Shown here piece after piece: positions 40,123 through 50,416 of a stretch of DNA of 64,000 bases. Where the stretch lies: the NCBI GenBank assembly GCA_937625935.1, contig OW569373.1:1-64000 (forward strand). Direction: 5' to 3'. The number at the start of each line of letters is the position of its first letter. The stretch's first letter is position 1. Origin of the DNA: Tetramitus jugosus. Lineage: Eukaryota; Heterolobosea; Eutetramitea; Acrasida; Vahlkampfiidae. The position numbers and the translations under genes were made by a program. Below the pieces are notes generated by a model. That model saw only the letters and a program-made list of their open reading frames with translations. It ran no database searches and was not told the origin of the DNA.

Positions 40123-41055
40123 TTATGCAAAGGATACGATTGGAGGGTTATGATCCTCGGATTTCTCAGAAAACACACAGCTCATCTGGGAGGCAATGGT
40201 CACAACAACCATTGTGTTTGCTCTCAGACTAACATCAAGTTTCTTGTACTCTCTGTGCAACAATTTAGCAATGTTCATGGATGGTGTCCAAATGTGCAAA
40301 ACTTGCTTCTTCCATCTGTGACGTCTCACAACGTTACCGGTCGAAGCAATCACTCCATACATTTTCTTTCTGAGCAACATTTGAGCATCCTCCTCAGTGA
40401 ACAAGGAATCGTGAGCAAAGTGGAAAGCTCTGGTCACAGAGACACCGACTCTCTGACCGTGCATCATCACAGAGAAATCAGTCTTCTTGCTTCCATATGG
40501 GAAATACTCAATTTCCATCTCAGTCAAGTCCAATCTTGCACCAAAACACTTGTTCATCACTTCATAGGACAAGACCTCAGAGTACAATGAAGTACCACCG
40601 GCGTTTGGCTCATTCAAGATGCAGTGACCTCCCATGGAAAGGTTTCTGGTCAATCTACCAAACTGCTCAGCGTTGCTTGTGACAACACCTCGATGATAGT
40701 CAATCATGTGATTGGTGATGAAACATGGCTTGTGCTCATTGTTCAATGAGTCCATGAATCGAAAACCGTTGTCAAGAGTCATTCGAATCATGTAATCCTC
40801 GGTGAATATGTGCTTCATGGTTGACATCATTTGTCTTCTCTCGAATCGACATCTTCTTCTTCTTCTCGATGCCGTAGTAGTAGTCGTTCTCTGCTGAGTG
40901 GCAGCATCAGAATTCTTCTCATTAGACAACGACAATTGAGCGGTGATAGTGCTGCAACCCATAGGGCAGTTCATTGTTGGAACAGAGGTGGCTAAATAAG
41001 CGAGGCTTCCCTGTTGCTCCAGTCTTCTCTGCTTTCTCCTCTGCCTGGTCGTCAT
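40123..41055 (-). CDS. Conserved unknown protein with a basic N-terminal region
   Basis: The first in-frame ATG is at 41055 (310 residues). An open, coding-like frame continues upstream to about 41300 without an ATG, while an ATG at 41317 opens the neighbouring frame, so the real start may be 41317 with a one-base indel near 41260. A poly-Arg patch (ASRRRRRCRFERR) precedes a conserved-looking domain: GGTSLYSEVLSYEVMNKCFGARL, TEMEIEYFPYGSKKTDFSVMM, GVSVTRAF and FTEEDAQMLLRKKMYGV. The alternation of Glu, Asp and Lys around these strands is reminiscent of a PD-(D/E)XK-like fold. That is only a guess; function unknown. Confidence 0.55.
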   Translation of the reverse strand: MTTRQRRKQRRLEQQGSLAYLATSVPTMNCPMGCSTITAQLSLSNEKNSDAATQQRTTTTTASRRRRRCRFERRQMMSTMKHIFTEDYMIRMTLDNGFRFMDSLNNEHKPCFITNHMIDYHRGVVTSNAEQFGRLTRNLSMGGHCILNEPNAGGTSLYSEVLSYEVMNKCFGARLDLTEMEIEYFPYGSKKTDFSVMMHGQRVGVSVTRAFHFAHDSLFTEEDAQMLLRKKMYGVIASTGNVVRRHRWKKQVLHIWTPSMNIAKLLHREYKKLDVSLRANTMVVVTIASQMSCVFSEKSEDHNPPIVSFA

Positions 41056-41707
41056 GCATGCCGTGGAAGTGCATACTGCATTGGACGACACTAAAACAGC
41101 AGATTTGTTGGCTCGGATCAAAACACGACTGTGATGTGGAGTGTCCTTGTCTTTCAAAACACTGCTCTTGTTGTTCTCCACCGATAATAAAACAGGATGA
41201 GGTGGACGAGGAACGTTGGTGATATGGCTGCTGGAATCTCTTGGAAGACTCGGAAACACAATTCGATCTGTTGAAAGAAGATTGTTGTTGGTGTATGTTT
41301 ATGGTAGTGGTCGTCATTCTTTGGGGTGCGTAGGTAGGGTTATTGGGTAGTTGGGTTGTTTGTTAGGTTTACAGGGTTATGTGTGTAGGTCGTTAAGGGG
41401 TTGTGTGCGTCTTTGGGGGGTTCGCTAATTCAGGGATAGAGCAATCTGATCTTCTAGTAGTAGTGGGCGTGTATCTGTACGTCTGTTAACTCTTGAGTTT
41501 TAATAATATTAAACTATTCTTATTCTATGATAATGTTGTTGTGTTATCTTGAAGTTTCTGTGTGAATTATTGGCTCTGCTTTTAATAAGCCTGCAAGTTC
41601 GGGTGCAACTTGGTGTTCCAAGCAATGCACGAACGAAAACGCACTTGGAACTAGTCGTAGTGAACATTGAACATCGGAGATATCCCAGCGGTTGATTTAT
41701 TTTTACG
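41056..41707. other. Upstream part of the preceding gene and spacer
   Basis: Bases 41056-41317 are probably the N-terminal coding part of the minus-strand gene (see that entry). From 41318 to about 41430 the plus strand is rich in GGGT and GTTT words, giving a C- and CA-rich leader in the sense of the gene. The rest is spacer. Confidence 0.4.
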
Positions 41708-43999
41708 TTAGTTGGAGATGCCGAAAAGTCTGGCCATGTTGGCATGGTAGTCTTCAGCAAAGGCAGAAAAGTCCTTGGTCACGGTAAAGTAACGCTTCAT
41801 GGAGAATCCATACATTGTGGTAACACCTTCAGCAAAGCATTGAAGCAGACCAAAGAGATTCACGCTGAATTGATCGTCTTGAGATGGTTTGAAGTGAGGA
41901 CCGAGCTTTCTGTACGATTTGTATGCCTGTGGGAAGTCGCCAGCACATAGGAATACAAACAAGAATCGCTTGTGTGATGCAAAACCCTTGATGTTCAGTC
42001 TCTCGAACTTGTCATAGAGAGTATGCAAGTACTTTAGCTTTGTTGCAATGTCCTCGTTCATATCCATGATAAATGAGATTAAGAAGGCACAGAACCGATC
42101 ATCCATCAATGGTAAAATCTCCTGTTCTATCTTTTTGTTGAAATATAGGTCCAGAGCCTTCAAGGAGTGTCCACCAATGCTGAGCGTACGGAAAAAGTAT
42201 TGTAAAAAGTTGTTACTGACAGCTCCTTGTCTAACTCTGAGAGATTCAAAGAGAACGAGCATACGATCTGGGTCACCCTTCTCAGCAAGACTTCTTGCCA
42301 TCAAGTTGTTCAAAATTTCATTGTATGGACCATAGTTGCTCACTGATTGCTTATAAGTTTCTTCCACCTTGGCATAATCACCTTGTGCAATATAGTATAG
42401 CATCACAATACCCATCGTGTGGTCATCAGGCTTCACACCATACACCTTTTCCATATTACCATACAGCTCCAACAGTTTTGGATTGTTTGACTTTTGATAG
42501 AGTTTGAGCATGCAGTTGACAGTACTGACCTCAATCAATCTTCCCTGCTTGATAAAGCGATCTTCGAATATGCTCTCAGCAACTTCATATTGTCCCTCCT
42601 CGGCACATGCAACAATCATTGAATTGCATGCCTTGTAATTGAGACTTGGAATCTCACGGTTCATTGATTGAGTAATCTCGTGCATCAAATCAAAGTGCTT
42701 TGCCTTGACAGCAGCAGACAATGAAGAAACATAGGCTTGTTGATCAATCACTGGGAATGACACTCTCATGTCTCTGTACACTTGTTCCACCTTTGATTTC
42801 TGAGGATGCTTTGCCAAAAAGTCCAACAAGGAAGTATAAGTAATCAAATCAATCTTCACACCCAACTTTGACATGAGATACAGCAACTTTGAAATAATGT
42901 CATCACCCTGTGCATCGACATACAGAGCCAACAGAGTATTAAAGGTAACAGTGTCCGGTGTGATCTCATACTTTAACATTTGACTCATCAAGAAGGAAGC
43001 AAGAATGATTTGATAGCCATCGCGAGGCAGAGCAGGATAATCACTTCTTCTCACATGTCTACAACTGTTCAGAACTCTATTGTAATCAATCAACATAAAT
43101 CGACAAACAAATGGCAATTTTTCAATAAACATCATCAACAATAAAACGTGATCCTTGGGTGACAATCGACCACGAACCAACAAATAGTATCGATACGAGT
43201 CTAGCACGTATCGATGAGCAATCCATCTTGCTCTGAGTACAGCCTTTGATGAAGTGTGATCGATTGGGTCATTGAGAGTCATCTCTGACTGTTGAGTCGA
43301 TAAAGAAGCAGAAGCAGAATCGCTTGATGCACTCGTGTTCAGTGGAGGAACAAACCATGGAGCATAGTATTGACTTCCGGCAAATGGTCTATAACCTGCC
43401 ACAATCACTTCACCTCTTGCATTCACTGATAGACCCTTTGGATGCTTCAATCCCTTACCATTCAATAGACTCTGAGCATTTTCAACAGTTTGATCCACAA
43501 ATAGTTGCAATCCCTTTGAGAGTTCACCTCTGTATTGCTTCAACTCTGATTGAATCGATTCAATGTATTCATCAGGCAATGTAAACAAATCTTCAGGTTG
43601 TTGTGGATTGCTGTCTCCTTCTTCTTCTGCCATTGCTGCTTGCTGTTCAGAAGCAGACACTGTTTCTCTTGGTTCCACTCTCACTCCATCACTAAAGTCC
43701 TTGATACTACTGGTGGATGATGATGATGTTGCTGTTGTAGTGGTGGTTGTTGTTGTGTGAATAGGAGGAGCATGATCACTACTCTCTTGATCCATGTTGT
43801 TGTTGTTGTTGTGGAGGTTGGAACGAAGAATGCGATTATTCTCAAACAGTGAACACGTGGTTGATGAGTGATACAGTTGTGAAGAGACATTTTTGTGACG
43901 ATAGTGGTTGGATGAGGAGGAGAGGAGAGAACGAGCAGTTGTTGTTGCTGGAGCTCTAGTCGTCCTTTTCAACAGAGACAATAACAAGTTTGCTTGCAT
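41708..43999 (-). CDS. Pentatricopeptide repeat protein, probably mitochondrial
   Basis: This 763-residue protein has a basic, Ser/Arg-rich N-terminus without acidic residues (MQANLLLSLLKRTTRAP...), suited to mitochondrial import. Low-complexity Asn and Thr runs follow to about residue 150. From about 330 onward it has helical-pair repeats with PPR character, for example VTFNTLLALYVDAQ, DLITYTSLLDFLAK, YKACNSMIVACAEEGQYEVAESIFE and DDHTMGIVMLYYIAQGDYAKVEE. PPR proteins bind organelle RNA for processing, editing or translation. The start ATG is the first in frame and the gene is divergent from ERG28 with a 248-base spacer acting as a shared promoter. Confidence 0.8.
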   Translation of the reverse strand: MQANLLLSLLKRTTRAPATTTARSLLSSSSNHYRHKNVSSQLYHSSTTCSLFENNRILRSNLHNNNNNMDQESSDHAPPIHTTTTTTTTATSSSSTSSIKDFSDGVRVEPRETVSASEQQAAMAEEEGDSNPQQPEDLFTLPDEYIESIQSELKQYRGELSKGLQLFVDQTVENAQSLLNGKGLKHPKGLSVNARGEVIVAGYRPFAGSQYYAPWFVPPLNTSASSDSASASLSTQQSEMTLNDPIDHTSSKAVLRARWIAHRYVLDSYRYYLLVRGRLSPKDHVLLLMMFIEKLPFVCRFMLIDYNRVLNSCRHVRRSDYPALPRDGYQIILASFLMSQMLKYEITPDTVTFNTLLALYVDAQGDDIISKLLYLMSKLGVKIDLITYTSLLDFLAKHPQKSKVEQVYRDMRVSFPVIDQQAYVSSLSAAVKAKHFDLMHEITQSMNREIPSLNYKACNSMIVACAEEGQYEVAESIFEDRFIKQGRLIEVSTVNCMLKLYQKSNNPKLLELYGNMEKVYGVKPDDHTMGIVMLYYIAQGDYAKVEETYKQSVSNYGPYNEILNNLMARSLAEKGDPDRMLVLFESLRVRQGAVSNNFLQYFFRTLSIGGHSLKALDLYFNKKIEQEILPLMDDRFCAFLISFIMDMNEDIATKLKYLHTLYDKFERLNIKGFASHKRFLFVFLCAGDFPQAYKSYRKLGPHFKPSQDDQFSVNLFGLLQCFAEGVTTMYGFSMKRYFTVTKDFSAFAEDYHANMARLFGISN

Positions 44000-44247
44000 T
44001 TTTTTTTACTTGCACTTGAGTTGTTGTTTTTTGTGTGATTATTTGTTTTTGTGCAAAGTTCAACAATCTCAACACAGCAACAGCAAATGCTTCGCTGTTG
44101 ATAATACTTGTGAAAAAATGTTTGCCGCTTGCACGAGTTACAACGCATCATTGAACATCAATTACCCGCTTTTATCCGCCATTAAAGCCAAAAATTTCTC
44201 GGTATTCACAATCAAACCAGAAAGCTTTCAGATCCTATAGTCCAATC

Positions 44248-44747
44248 ATGTGGAGTGAAGAGACAATATTCAAGTCATGGCTATGGTTCGTTGCAGCCAC
44301 AAGAACTTTTGCAATCTTTAATGGTTACTTGGGTCTCAAGACAATTCGTGACAATGTCTATCCTTTTGCTAAGGCTCAAGTATCTGACTTGTTTGGTCGC
44401 ATGTTCAGCAATTGGACCAGTGTTTCCGTAGCTCTCGTGTCCTGCTTGGCTCTCTATCCTCATAACAAGCAAGTCTATGTTTTGAATTTGATCTCGTTTG
44501 GTGTGGCTTTCACTCACATGATCCTAGAGGTTTTCAAGTACAAGACAATGGCCAAATTGAGTGCTTCTCTGATGGCGCTCTTCTCTGGTATGTGTGAAAC
44601 ATTAATTTTTTGCATTTTCTTGCTGCTTTTGTCTCATGAGATCCTTTTGCTCAACCTGCGTCTTTGCGCTTCTGTCTTTTAGCTGGTACGTCCATTTACA
44701 TGATTGCTAGATATGCAGTCCTGGGCGAAACCATTTTCACAAAGTAA
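44248..44747 (+). CDS. ERG28: ERG28-like sterol biosynthesis scaffold (one intron)
   Basis: The coding parts are 44248-44587 and 44683-44747, joined over a GT-AG intron of 95 bases, giving 134 residues. Four hydrophobic spans and the segments FGRMFSNWTSVSVALVSCLAL, NKQVYVLNLISFGVAFTHMI and LEVFKYKT match the ERG28 family (human ERG28/C14orf1). ERG28 tethers the C-4 demethylation enzymes of sterol synthesis in the endoplasmic reticulum membrane. Without splicing the frame stops at 44682, and the spliced end AGTSIYMIARYAVLGE restores the last membrane helix, which supports the intron. Confidence 0.88.
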
Positions 44748-45073
44748 ACTTGAATCAGATTCACAGTTATCTTCAGCTCCTTTCGTCCTCCAATTCATGT
44801 ACAACGTCGTGGATGTCAGTCAACGTTCACATCGCTTTTCGCTTCGCACAAATATCGCCAGAAAGGAATTCTTCCAATTTCTCCCTCCTCCGCTATGACC
44901 CCTTCTCGTCACACACCACTGACTCACCCAGCATCTATTCAAGGTTGGTGAGAAGCTTTCCTCAATCGTTCTGTTTGTTGGTCAGTCTTCTTCCATCTGG
45001 ATCTGTTTTCTCCACACACAAACAAAAGCACATCTTCACTACAACTTCTTTTCCGCGATTGGAACCACACAAG

Positions 45074-47056
45074 ATGACTGCTCAAGTAACCACATCCGCA
45101 TCCGTCACTAACAAGATCACCCAATGGGAACACAAGGTTGCTTCTCTCGGTCCAACTCCTCCCACCACCAAGAATCACCACAATAACTCGTTGACATTTG
45201 GAAAAAAGAGTGCTTCGAGTCCCAATCTTTCTTCATTCAAGCACCGAAGTCTCAACAACAACAATAACCAAACGAGCAATTTTTCCGCGACCAAAGATCG
45301 TTTCCAGCAGCTTGCTTCTGACAGCAATAGCTCAAGTGTCCCAAAAGTGTCAGATGCCAAATCAGTGAATAAGAGAGATCACACTGCTGTGAAACCGATG
45401 ATTGGTCAACCGAACCATCATCATCCTCATCACCACACTCGACACATTAGTCTCTTAGCTAATGACACGAGTAGTAGTAGTAGTAGTAGTCATCAAGTGG
45501 GAGGATTACAGTTCGATTCTCTAGGTAATTTAATTATTGTTGATCGTTCAGACAAGACTCCTACTACTCCTACTACTGTTACTACGATTCCTACTGTGAC
45601 TGCAACGACGACTAGTCTTCCATCGAAAAGAAGCAATACGCCGACTACGAATACGAATCTTAACAAGACAAAGAGTACAAGAGTCACATCGCTCATTCAA
45701 AACTTTAACAGTAGTGATAATGTGAGCAGTGTGAATACCGTTGTAAGTAACAAGAGTAAGAGTAAGATTACCAGTAGTAGTAGTCATCATGTTCACAAGA
45801 GTGCTAGTGTTTCATTAGATCATCAAAAGTTAGTACCACAAACACAAGCACATCATAGCAACAACAACACAACAAAGAAAAAGAAGATTAATTTTGCATC
45901 GTCGGCGGCAGTCATTGAACCACCTCATTTGGTCAATGATGAAACAACAAGCAACGGCACCGAAACACACAAGCAATCTTGGGATCATGAGTTTGAAGCG
46001 TACAAGAAGCAACGAATGAAGGAGTTTGAGTTCCAGATTCAAGAGGAAGAACGAAAAATTAAAGAACGATTCGAAAGAATGGACCGAGAGCAAGAAGAAC
46101 GAATGAACGAACGACAGAGAAAGATGGAAGAGAGAGAGAAGCAAATGGATCTCAAGCTGAAGCAAATGCAACAAGAGTATGAAGCGCAGAGAGAGAAATT
46201 GCGATTGAACGATCAAAGAGGAGAAGAAGAGAAGAGATTGGATGATTGGTTCAGAAAGGAGGAGGCAAAGAGGTTGGATCAATTACAGGAGAAGATCAAT
46301 AGAGAAGAGCAGAGGAGATTGAGTGAGCTAACTGACAGATTGGAGCAGAAGGAAACAGAGGAAATACGAATGATTGAACAGAAGATTAAGGACATTAAGA
46401 AGCAGAAGAGACAAACACAAGCATACAAGAAAATGGTAAACCTACATCGGAAGTCAATGACTCCTCAAGCTTTATCAAAGGTGGAAGAAAACGAGCTAGA
46501 ACATCTCAAAAAGCAAGTGACCAACGAAGAGAAGGCTGAGTTGCAGAAATTGGAGCAGATGTTGCACATTAAGAAAGTGGAGAAGAAGGAAATCCTGGAC
46601 AGAGAGATTGAAGCAATTAATCATGAACAAGAACAGTTCATTAAGCAACAATTAGAGAAAGAGAAGGAGTTGTTAAAGAAGCAAATGCAGTTAAAACATG
46701 AGCAAGAGATCAAGAAGAATCAAGCACTTGGCAAATCGAAGCCTGTTCCTCCACCAAAACCTCCAGCAGATTCTATCATCTATAACATGGCTTCAAATTC
46801 AAGTTCCCAGATCCTTAAGGAACCAACTGTTCAAGCCATTCATCGGATTAATCCTAATGAAACTAAGAAGCAGCACCAGCGATCTGAGAGCAAGAATGGC
46901 ATGGGTTCTTTGGTTCAAAAGGCGTTGCGATGGAAACGAGCTTACTTGGATGTGGATGACGAATACATGGAAAATAGAGTTGCCTCAACCATGCTCAACA
47001 AGCGTATCCAAGAGAGTGACAACTACTGGGACGATGAAGAATACTGGTATCATTAA
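45074..47056 (+). CDS. Low-complexity and coiled-coil protein
   Basis: The ATG at 45074 gives 660 residues; sequence upstream in frame lacks a good start and overlaps the ERG28 end. Residues 1-300 are Ser/Thr/Asn-rich with His and Lys patches and are probably disordered. Residues about 310-550 form a long Glu/Lys/Arg/Gln coiled coil (ERKIKERFERMDREQEE, EREKQMDLKLKQMQQEYE). After a PPPKPPA proline motif the C-terminus ends in an acidic Tyr/Trp tail (NYWDDEEYWYH). It may be a cytoskeletal or scaffold protein; no specific family is recognised. Confidence 0.65.
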   Translation: MTAQVTTSASVTNKITQWEHKVASLGPTPPTTKNHHNNSLTFGKKSASSPNLSSFKHRSLNNNNNQTSNFSATKDRFQQLASDSNSSSVPKVSDAKSVNKRDHTAVKPMIGQPNHHHPHHHTRHISLLANDTSSSSSSSHQVGGLQFDSLGNLIIVDRSDKTPTTPTTVTTIPTVTATTTSLPSKRSNTPTTNTNLNKTKSTRVTSLIQNFNSSDNVSSVNTVVSNKSKSKITSSSSHHVHKSASVSLDHQKLVPQTQAHHSNNNTTKKKKINFASSAAVIEPPHLVNDETTSNGTETHKQSWDHEFEAYKKQRMKEFEFQIQEEERKIKERFERMDREQEERMNERQRKMEEREKQMDLKLKQMQQEYEAQREKLRLNDQRGEEEKRLDDWFRKEEAKRLDQLQEKINREEQRRLSELTDRLEQKETEEIRMIEQKIKDIKKQKRQTQAYKKMVNLHRKSMTPQALSKVEENELEHLKKQVTNEEKAELQKLEQMLHIKKVEKKEILDREIEAINHEQEQFIKQQLEKEKELLKKQMQLKHEQEIKKNQALGKSKPVPPPKPPADSIIYNMASNSSSQILKEPTVQAIHRINPNETKKQHQRSESKNGMGSLVQKALRWKRAYLDVDDEYMENRVASTMLNKRIQESDNYWDDEEYWYH

Positions 47057-47239
47057 AATTGTAATTTATTATCATTGCTTAAATGAGCTGGAGGAGAAAT
47101 GTCGCGTTGATGCCAGAATGAGTAAAGATCAAAAGGGTTCACAATAAATATGGTCCAAACTTAAAGATATGTGACACGACAACGTGTCCACTGTTTATTG
47201 GAAGGAATCAATTTCTCTGCAATCACAAAACGAGCAAAA

Positions 47240-48386
47240 ATGAATTATTTCTCTTTATTGTTGTTTGTGTTCTTTGCTTTTGTGGCATGCACATGCCATG
47301 TCCAAGCATGCAATAACTTTGTCGATGTACAACCTGGCCTTTACCACACATGTGCCTTGAAGAAAGACAACACTGTAAGTATGTTTTGTTGTTGCTTAAT
47401 CATGACTGAGACCAAGTTCTAACAATGCTCATTACAGGTAGACTGCTTTGGAGGATACGATGAAAATTCCAACAAAATTACTGCCCCAAGCACTAAATTC
47501 AAGCAAATTTCATCTGGCAGAGAGTATACATGTGGTTTGACACTTGATACCTCTGCTGTTCAATGCTGGGGAAACATCAATATTGCTATTGATTACACAT
47601 CTATTTCTGGGATCTTTGAAAAGTTCTTTGCTAGTTACAATAACAGTATGGTGTTTGTTGGAGGCGATTTCAGTTGTGGAGTCTTACAAAGTACTGGAAG
47701 ACACGTTTGTGTTGGATATGATTTATCCTATGCATACTCTACTCTTCCATGGATCCAGTATGATGTGCTATCTGCTGGCTATGATACAATCTGTGGTATC
47801 AGAGCTGACACAAAGAGTCTTGTTTGTTCCGGTAATAATGAAGATGGTCGAGTGACTCTGCCAAGTGGATCATTTATCACGGTGTCTGTGAATGCACGAC
47901 ACGCTTGTGCTATTACAACTAACCATACTGTAGTCTGCTGGGGAAAAAACACCCATCGCCAAACTGAGACGCAGTCTTGTGAATGCCCTGGACTCTGCTA
48001 CTCCCATGGACTCTGTTTGGACAATGGAAGCTGTATTTGTGACAATATCATTTCAATTCTTCAACTGCATGCGGTCAGTGTTACGCTGGTTATTTTGGTG
48101 AATATTGCTCAGGTTTTTCATGCTTTGGCAAGAACAACACCCATCCAGATGTATGTTCCGGCCATGGAGTCTGTACTGACATAGAAACTTGCACGCTGGG
48201 TTTTATGGAGCTACATGTGAACTGCAACGTCAATGTCAATGGGATTCACAGTTTGGAGCACCAACACCAGTAGTTTCTACTCAATGGAACAATATCTATG
48301 AAGTGACAATGATCAATCATCCAGAGAAGGAACACTTCATTACTCTCGTACCTGGTTCTCAACTTGTCCACCAAAAGATAAGCTAA
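47240..48386 (+). pseudogene. RCC1/EGF-repeat secreted protein, frameshifted
   Basis: Exon 1 (47240-47374) encodes a signal peptide (MNYFSLLLFVFFAFVACTC) and the start of an RCC1-like propeller. A 63-base GT-AG intron (47375-47437) precedes exon 2 with further repeats (YTCGLTLDTSAVQCWG, DTICGIRADTKSLVCSG, HACAITTNHTVVCWG). An EGF module follows (CYSHGLCLDNGSCIC). Near 48050 the frame shifts; the next EGF module (FGKNNTHPDVCSGHGVC) is in another frame and the sequence shifts again near 48210, before the family's C-terminal segment. It belongs to the same family as the pseudogene at 6852-8745. Confidence 0.75.
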
Positions 48387-48408
48387 GTTCTTGGTGGTAA
48401 AAGGTGCT

Positions 48409-48481
48409 CTCCTCCAGTTGGGCTCGAACCAACGACCTGCAGGTTAACAGCCTGACGCTCTACCAACTGAGCCATGGAGGA
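48409..48481 (-). tRNA. tRNA-Asn (anticodon GTT)
   Basis: A 73-base cloverleaf: acceptor TCCTCCA/TGGAGGA, anticodon loop CTGTTAA, T-arm GTTGG-TTCGAGC-CCAAC, discriminator G. A TTTT lies a few bases after the 3' end on the minus strand. Its 5' end is 44 bases from the LINE insertion point at 48525/48526. Confidence 0.95.
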
Positions 48482-48525
48482 ATGGTATTAATAGAATCTT
48501 AATATGGTAATTTATATTCTCAGTG

Positions 48526-49889
48526 GTGGAATTGGACTTTGCGAGTTCAAGGAGTCCCTCACCACTAGAATTGCCGCGTTCATATTCGGTATGCTACAAG
48601 GGAAGAGGGATGCGGAAGCACGTACACTGTTGTTGGACACGCTTGATGATGTCAAGCAAAATCACCTACTCACCCAATTGAGTATTTTCCAATCCTGCAA
48701 CAGGCTGGATCAAGTTAAGAATACATACTTGGTTTGGTGTGCAAAGCTCCTACATGAATCCAACATCACCATCGGAGATGCTTCTCTGCATGAGTGTCAA
48801 GGATGCAATGTGGCTTTTCATCTCCCCTTAAGTGAAGCTAGAGTCCTCAAGGCAAACGGAGTGCACAGGAACGAACAGCTATATTATGAAGATAGCATCA
48901 TGTCTTATGAGAAGGCAAAGATTCTCTACGGACTAAAGGGCTTAGGACCCAAGAAGTACCGACATGTTCAGTTCTACATGGAACTGTCGGGAGCCCCGTG
49001 CACCCGGGTGAATGCCCCAACAACCGAAATCGTTCACGAACTCTTCATTGATGGAGTCCGAACCGTGGATATCCATGCCAGGACCCATCTGACTAATTCC
49101 CATCGACGAAAAAGAGAAAAAGAGATCTTGAGTAACAGTACGTGGTGGCTTGACGCAGAACTCACGAAATGGAATGGGTGGAATGCTTTTCTGAAGTGTC
49201 CTTTTGGTCTAGACAGAAGAGATCTTTGGTTTTATCATCAGGTGAGGAGTGGCACCTTGCATACGCTTTCAGTGATGCAGAGTTTATATGGAGGCATTCA
49301 TGGCGCGAAGTGCCCTTGTTGTGGAGAGGATGATGATACAATCACCCATCTTTTGGTTGAGTGTTCATCTGCACAAAAAGTCAGAAAGAGAATATGTGTG
49401 TCAGTGGTTGATAAACTCAACAGATTAAGGTTGCCAAAAGACACCAAGATAGAACTCTGGTTCGACAGTTACTTGTACTGTAATGGTAGCTTGATCAAAA
49501 GAAATGCTACCATGACCTCACATGATATTCTGGCTGGTCTGATGGGGAAGGAGGGAGAGACAAGGGAGGATATCCTCAATGCTCTCGTAAGGACAGGATG
49601 CAAAAAGAAGGTCGCAGAAAAAAGGGCTGCGAGTTTAATTGACGGCACCAAGAGGGAGTGTATTAAAGAGCTGCACAAGTTGTTCATCACGTCTAAGGAG
49701 AGGTGGAGGGAAACGATGCTCTGCACCGTGCCGGTGCAGAGCTACACAACAACTACTAGTCCTCATGGACTTGACAGGGTAAGGAAGTGAACAAGCGCTC
49801 TGCACCGTACCGGTGCAGAGCAGCATCACTACCAGTAACAAGGTGAAATGAATAAAGAGGCAACTCATGTTGTATGGAAAAAAAAAAAA
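48526..49889 (+). mobile_element. 5'-truncated LINE, copy A (nearest tRNA-Asn)
   Basis: This 1364-base copy is flanked by TATATTCTCAGTG (48513-48525) and TATATTCTCCGTG (49890-49902), a 13-base target duplication with one mismatch, and ends in 12 A. Its ORF (to 49790) is the C-terminal part of LINE ORF2: KRDAEARTLLLDTLDDVK, DRRDLWFYHQVRSGTLHTL and a zinc finger CPCCGEDDDTITHLLVEC. Two near-identical hairpins with 11-bp arms lie at 49718-49742 and 49797-49821, the second just after the stop codon. RT domain and 5' part are absent. Confidence 0.8.
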
Positions 49890-49902
49890 TATATTCTCCG
49901 TG

Positions 49903-50067
49903 TTAAGGCTGGTGAATGCAATGAAGAGGTCTTGCATCAAACGGTTACATAAAGTCTGGAGAGACTCAGTAGCGAAGAGAGGTGAACAATAGCTCAGAAC
50001 CTGAGCGACAACACGTCTCACTGTAGTGCATGGGGTAAAGTGGCAACAAATGTTGTATGGAAATTTG
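49903..50067 (+). mobile_element. 5'-truncated LINE, copy B
   Basis: This 165-base remnant encodes the last residues of a related ORF2 (RSCIKRLHKVWRDS, comparable to KRECIKELHKLF in copy A) ending at TAG 49990-49992. The hairpin GCTCAG-AAC-CTGAGC starts at once. Its end, GGCAAC..ATGTTGTATGGAAA, equals the end of copy A. It is flanked by TATTCTCCGTG at 49892-49902 and 50068-50078. Confidence 0.7.
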
Positions 50068-50093
50068 TATTCTCCGTGGTGTTGAATGACACA

Positions 50094-50416
50094 GAAGTGG
50101 CGTAATGGTTGGCTTAAGATGAATAGTGCGAGGAAAACAAGTAAGGAGTACATGCTTGGTATGTTGAGTGTAGAAGCACGAGCTACGAAGCAAATAACGA
50201 GAGGATTAACGAAGAATGGAATGACGAAGGACGTAGCAGAGAGAAAAGCCAAACTATTTGTACACAAGAGGAGATGTCTTGATGCGAGCATTAACAACAA
50301 AAAACAATAGTGACGGCATTCTGCCGTCACGAAGCAAACAAGTACTGCAAGTACAGAGAGCAACAAAGAAAAAAAAGCGCAACCAATTGGTTGTATTTAA
50401 AAAAAAAAAAAAAAAA
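50094..50416 (+). mobile_element. 5'-truncated LINE, copy C with perfect target duplication
   Basis: This 323-base insertion ends in 18 A and is flanked by exact 18-base direct repeats GTGGTGTTGAATGACACA (50076-50093 and 50417-50434). It encodes the ORF2 C-terminus of a related LINE (KEYMLGMLSVEARATKQI, VAERKAKLF) with TAG at 50308. Immediately after comes a hairpin with 9-bp arms and a 3-base loop (50310-50330), then a second palindrome AACCAATTGGTT before the poly(A). Confidence 0.85.

Noticed and set aside
43681-43890. His/Thr-rich minus-strand ORF inside the PPR gene
   Set aside because: It is a shadow of the low-complexity N-terminus of the PPR protein in another frame.
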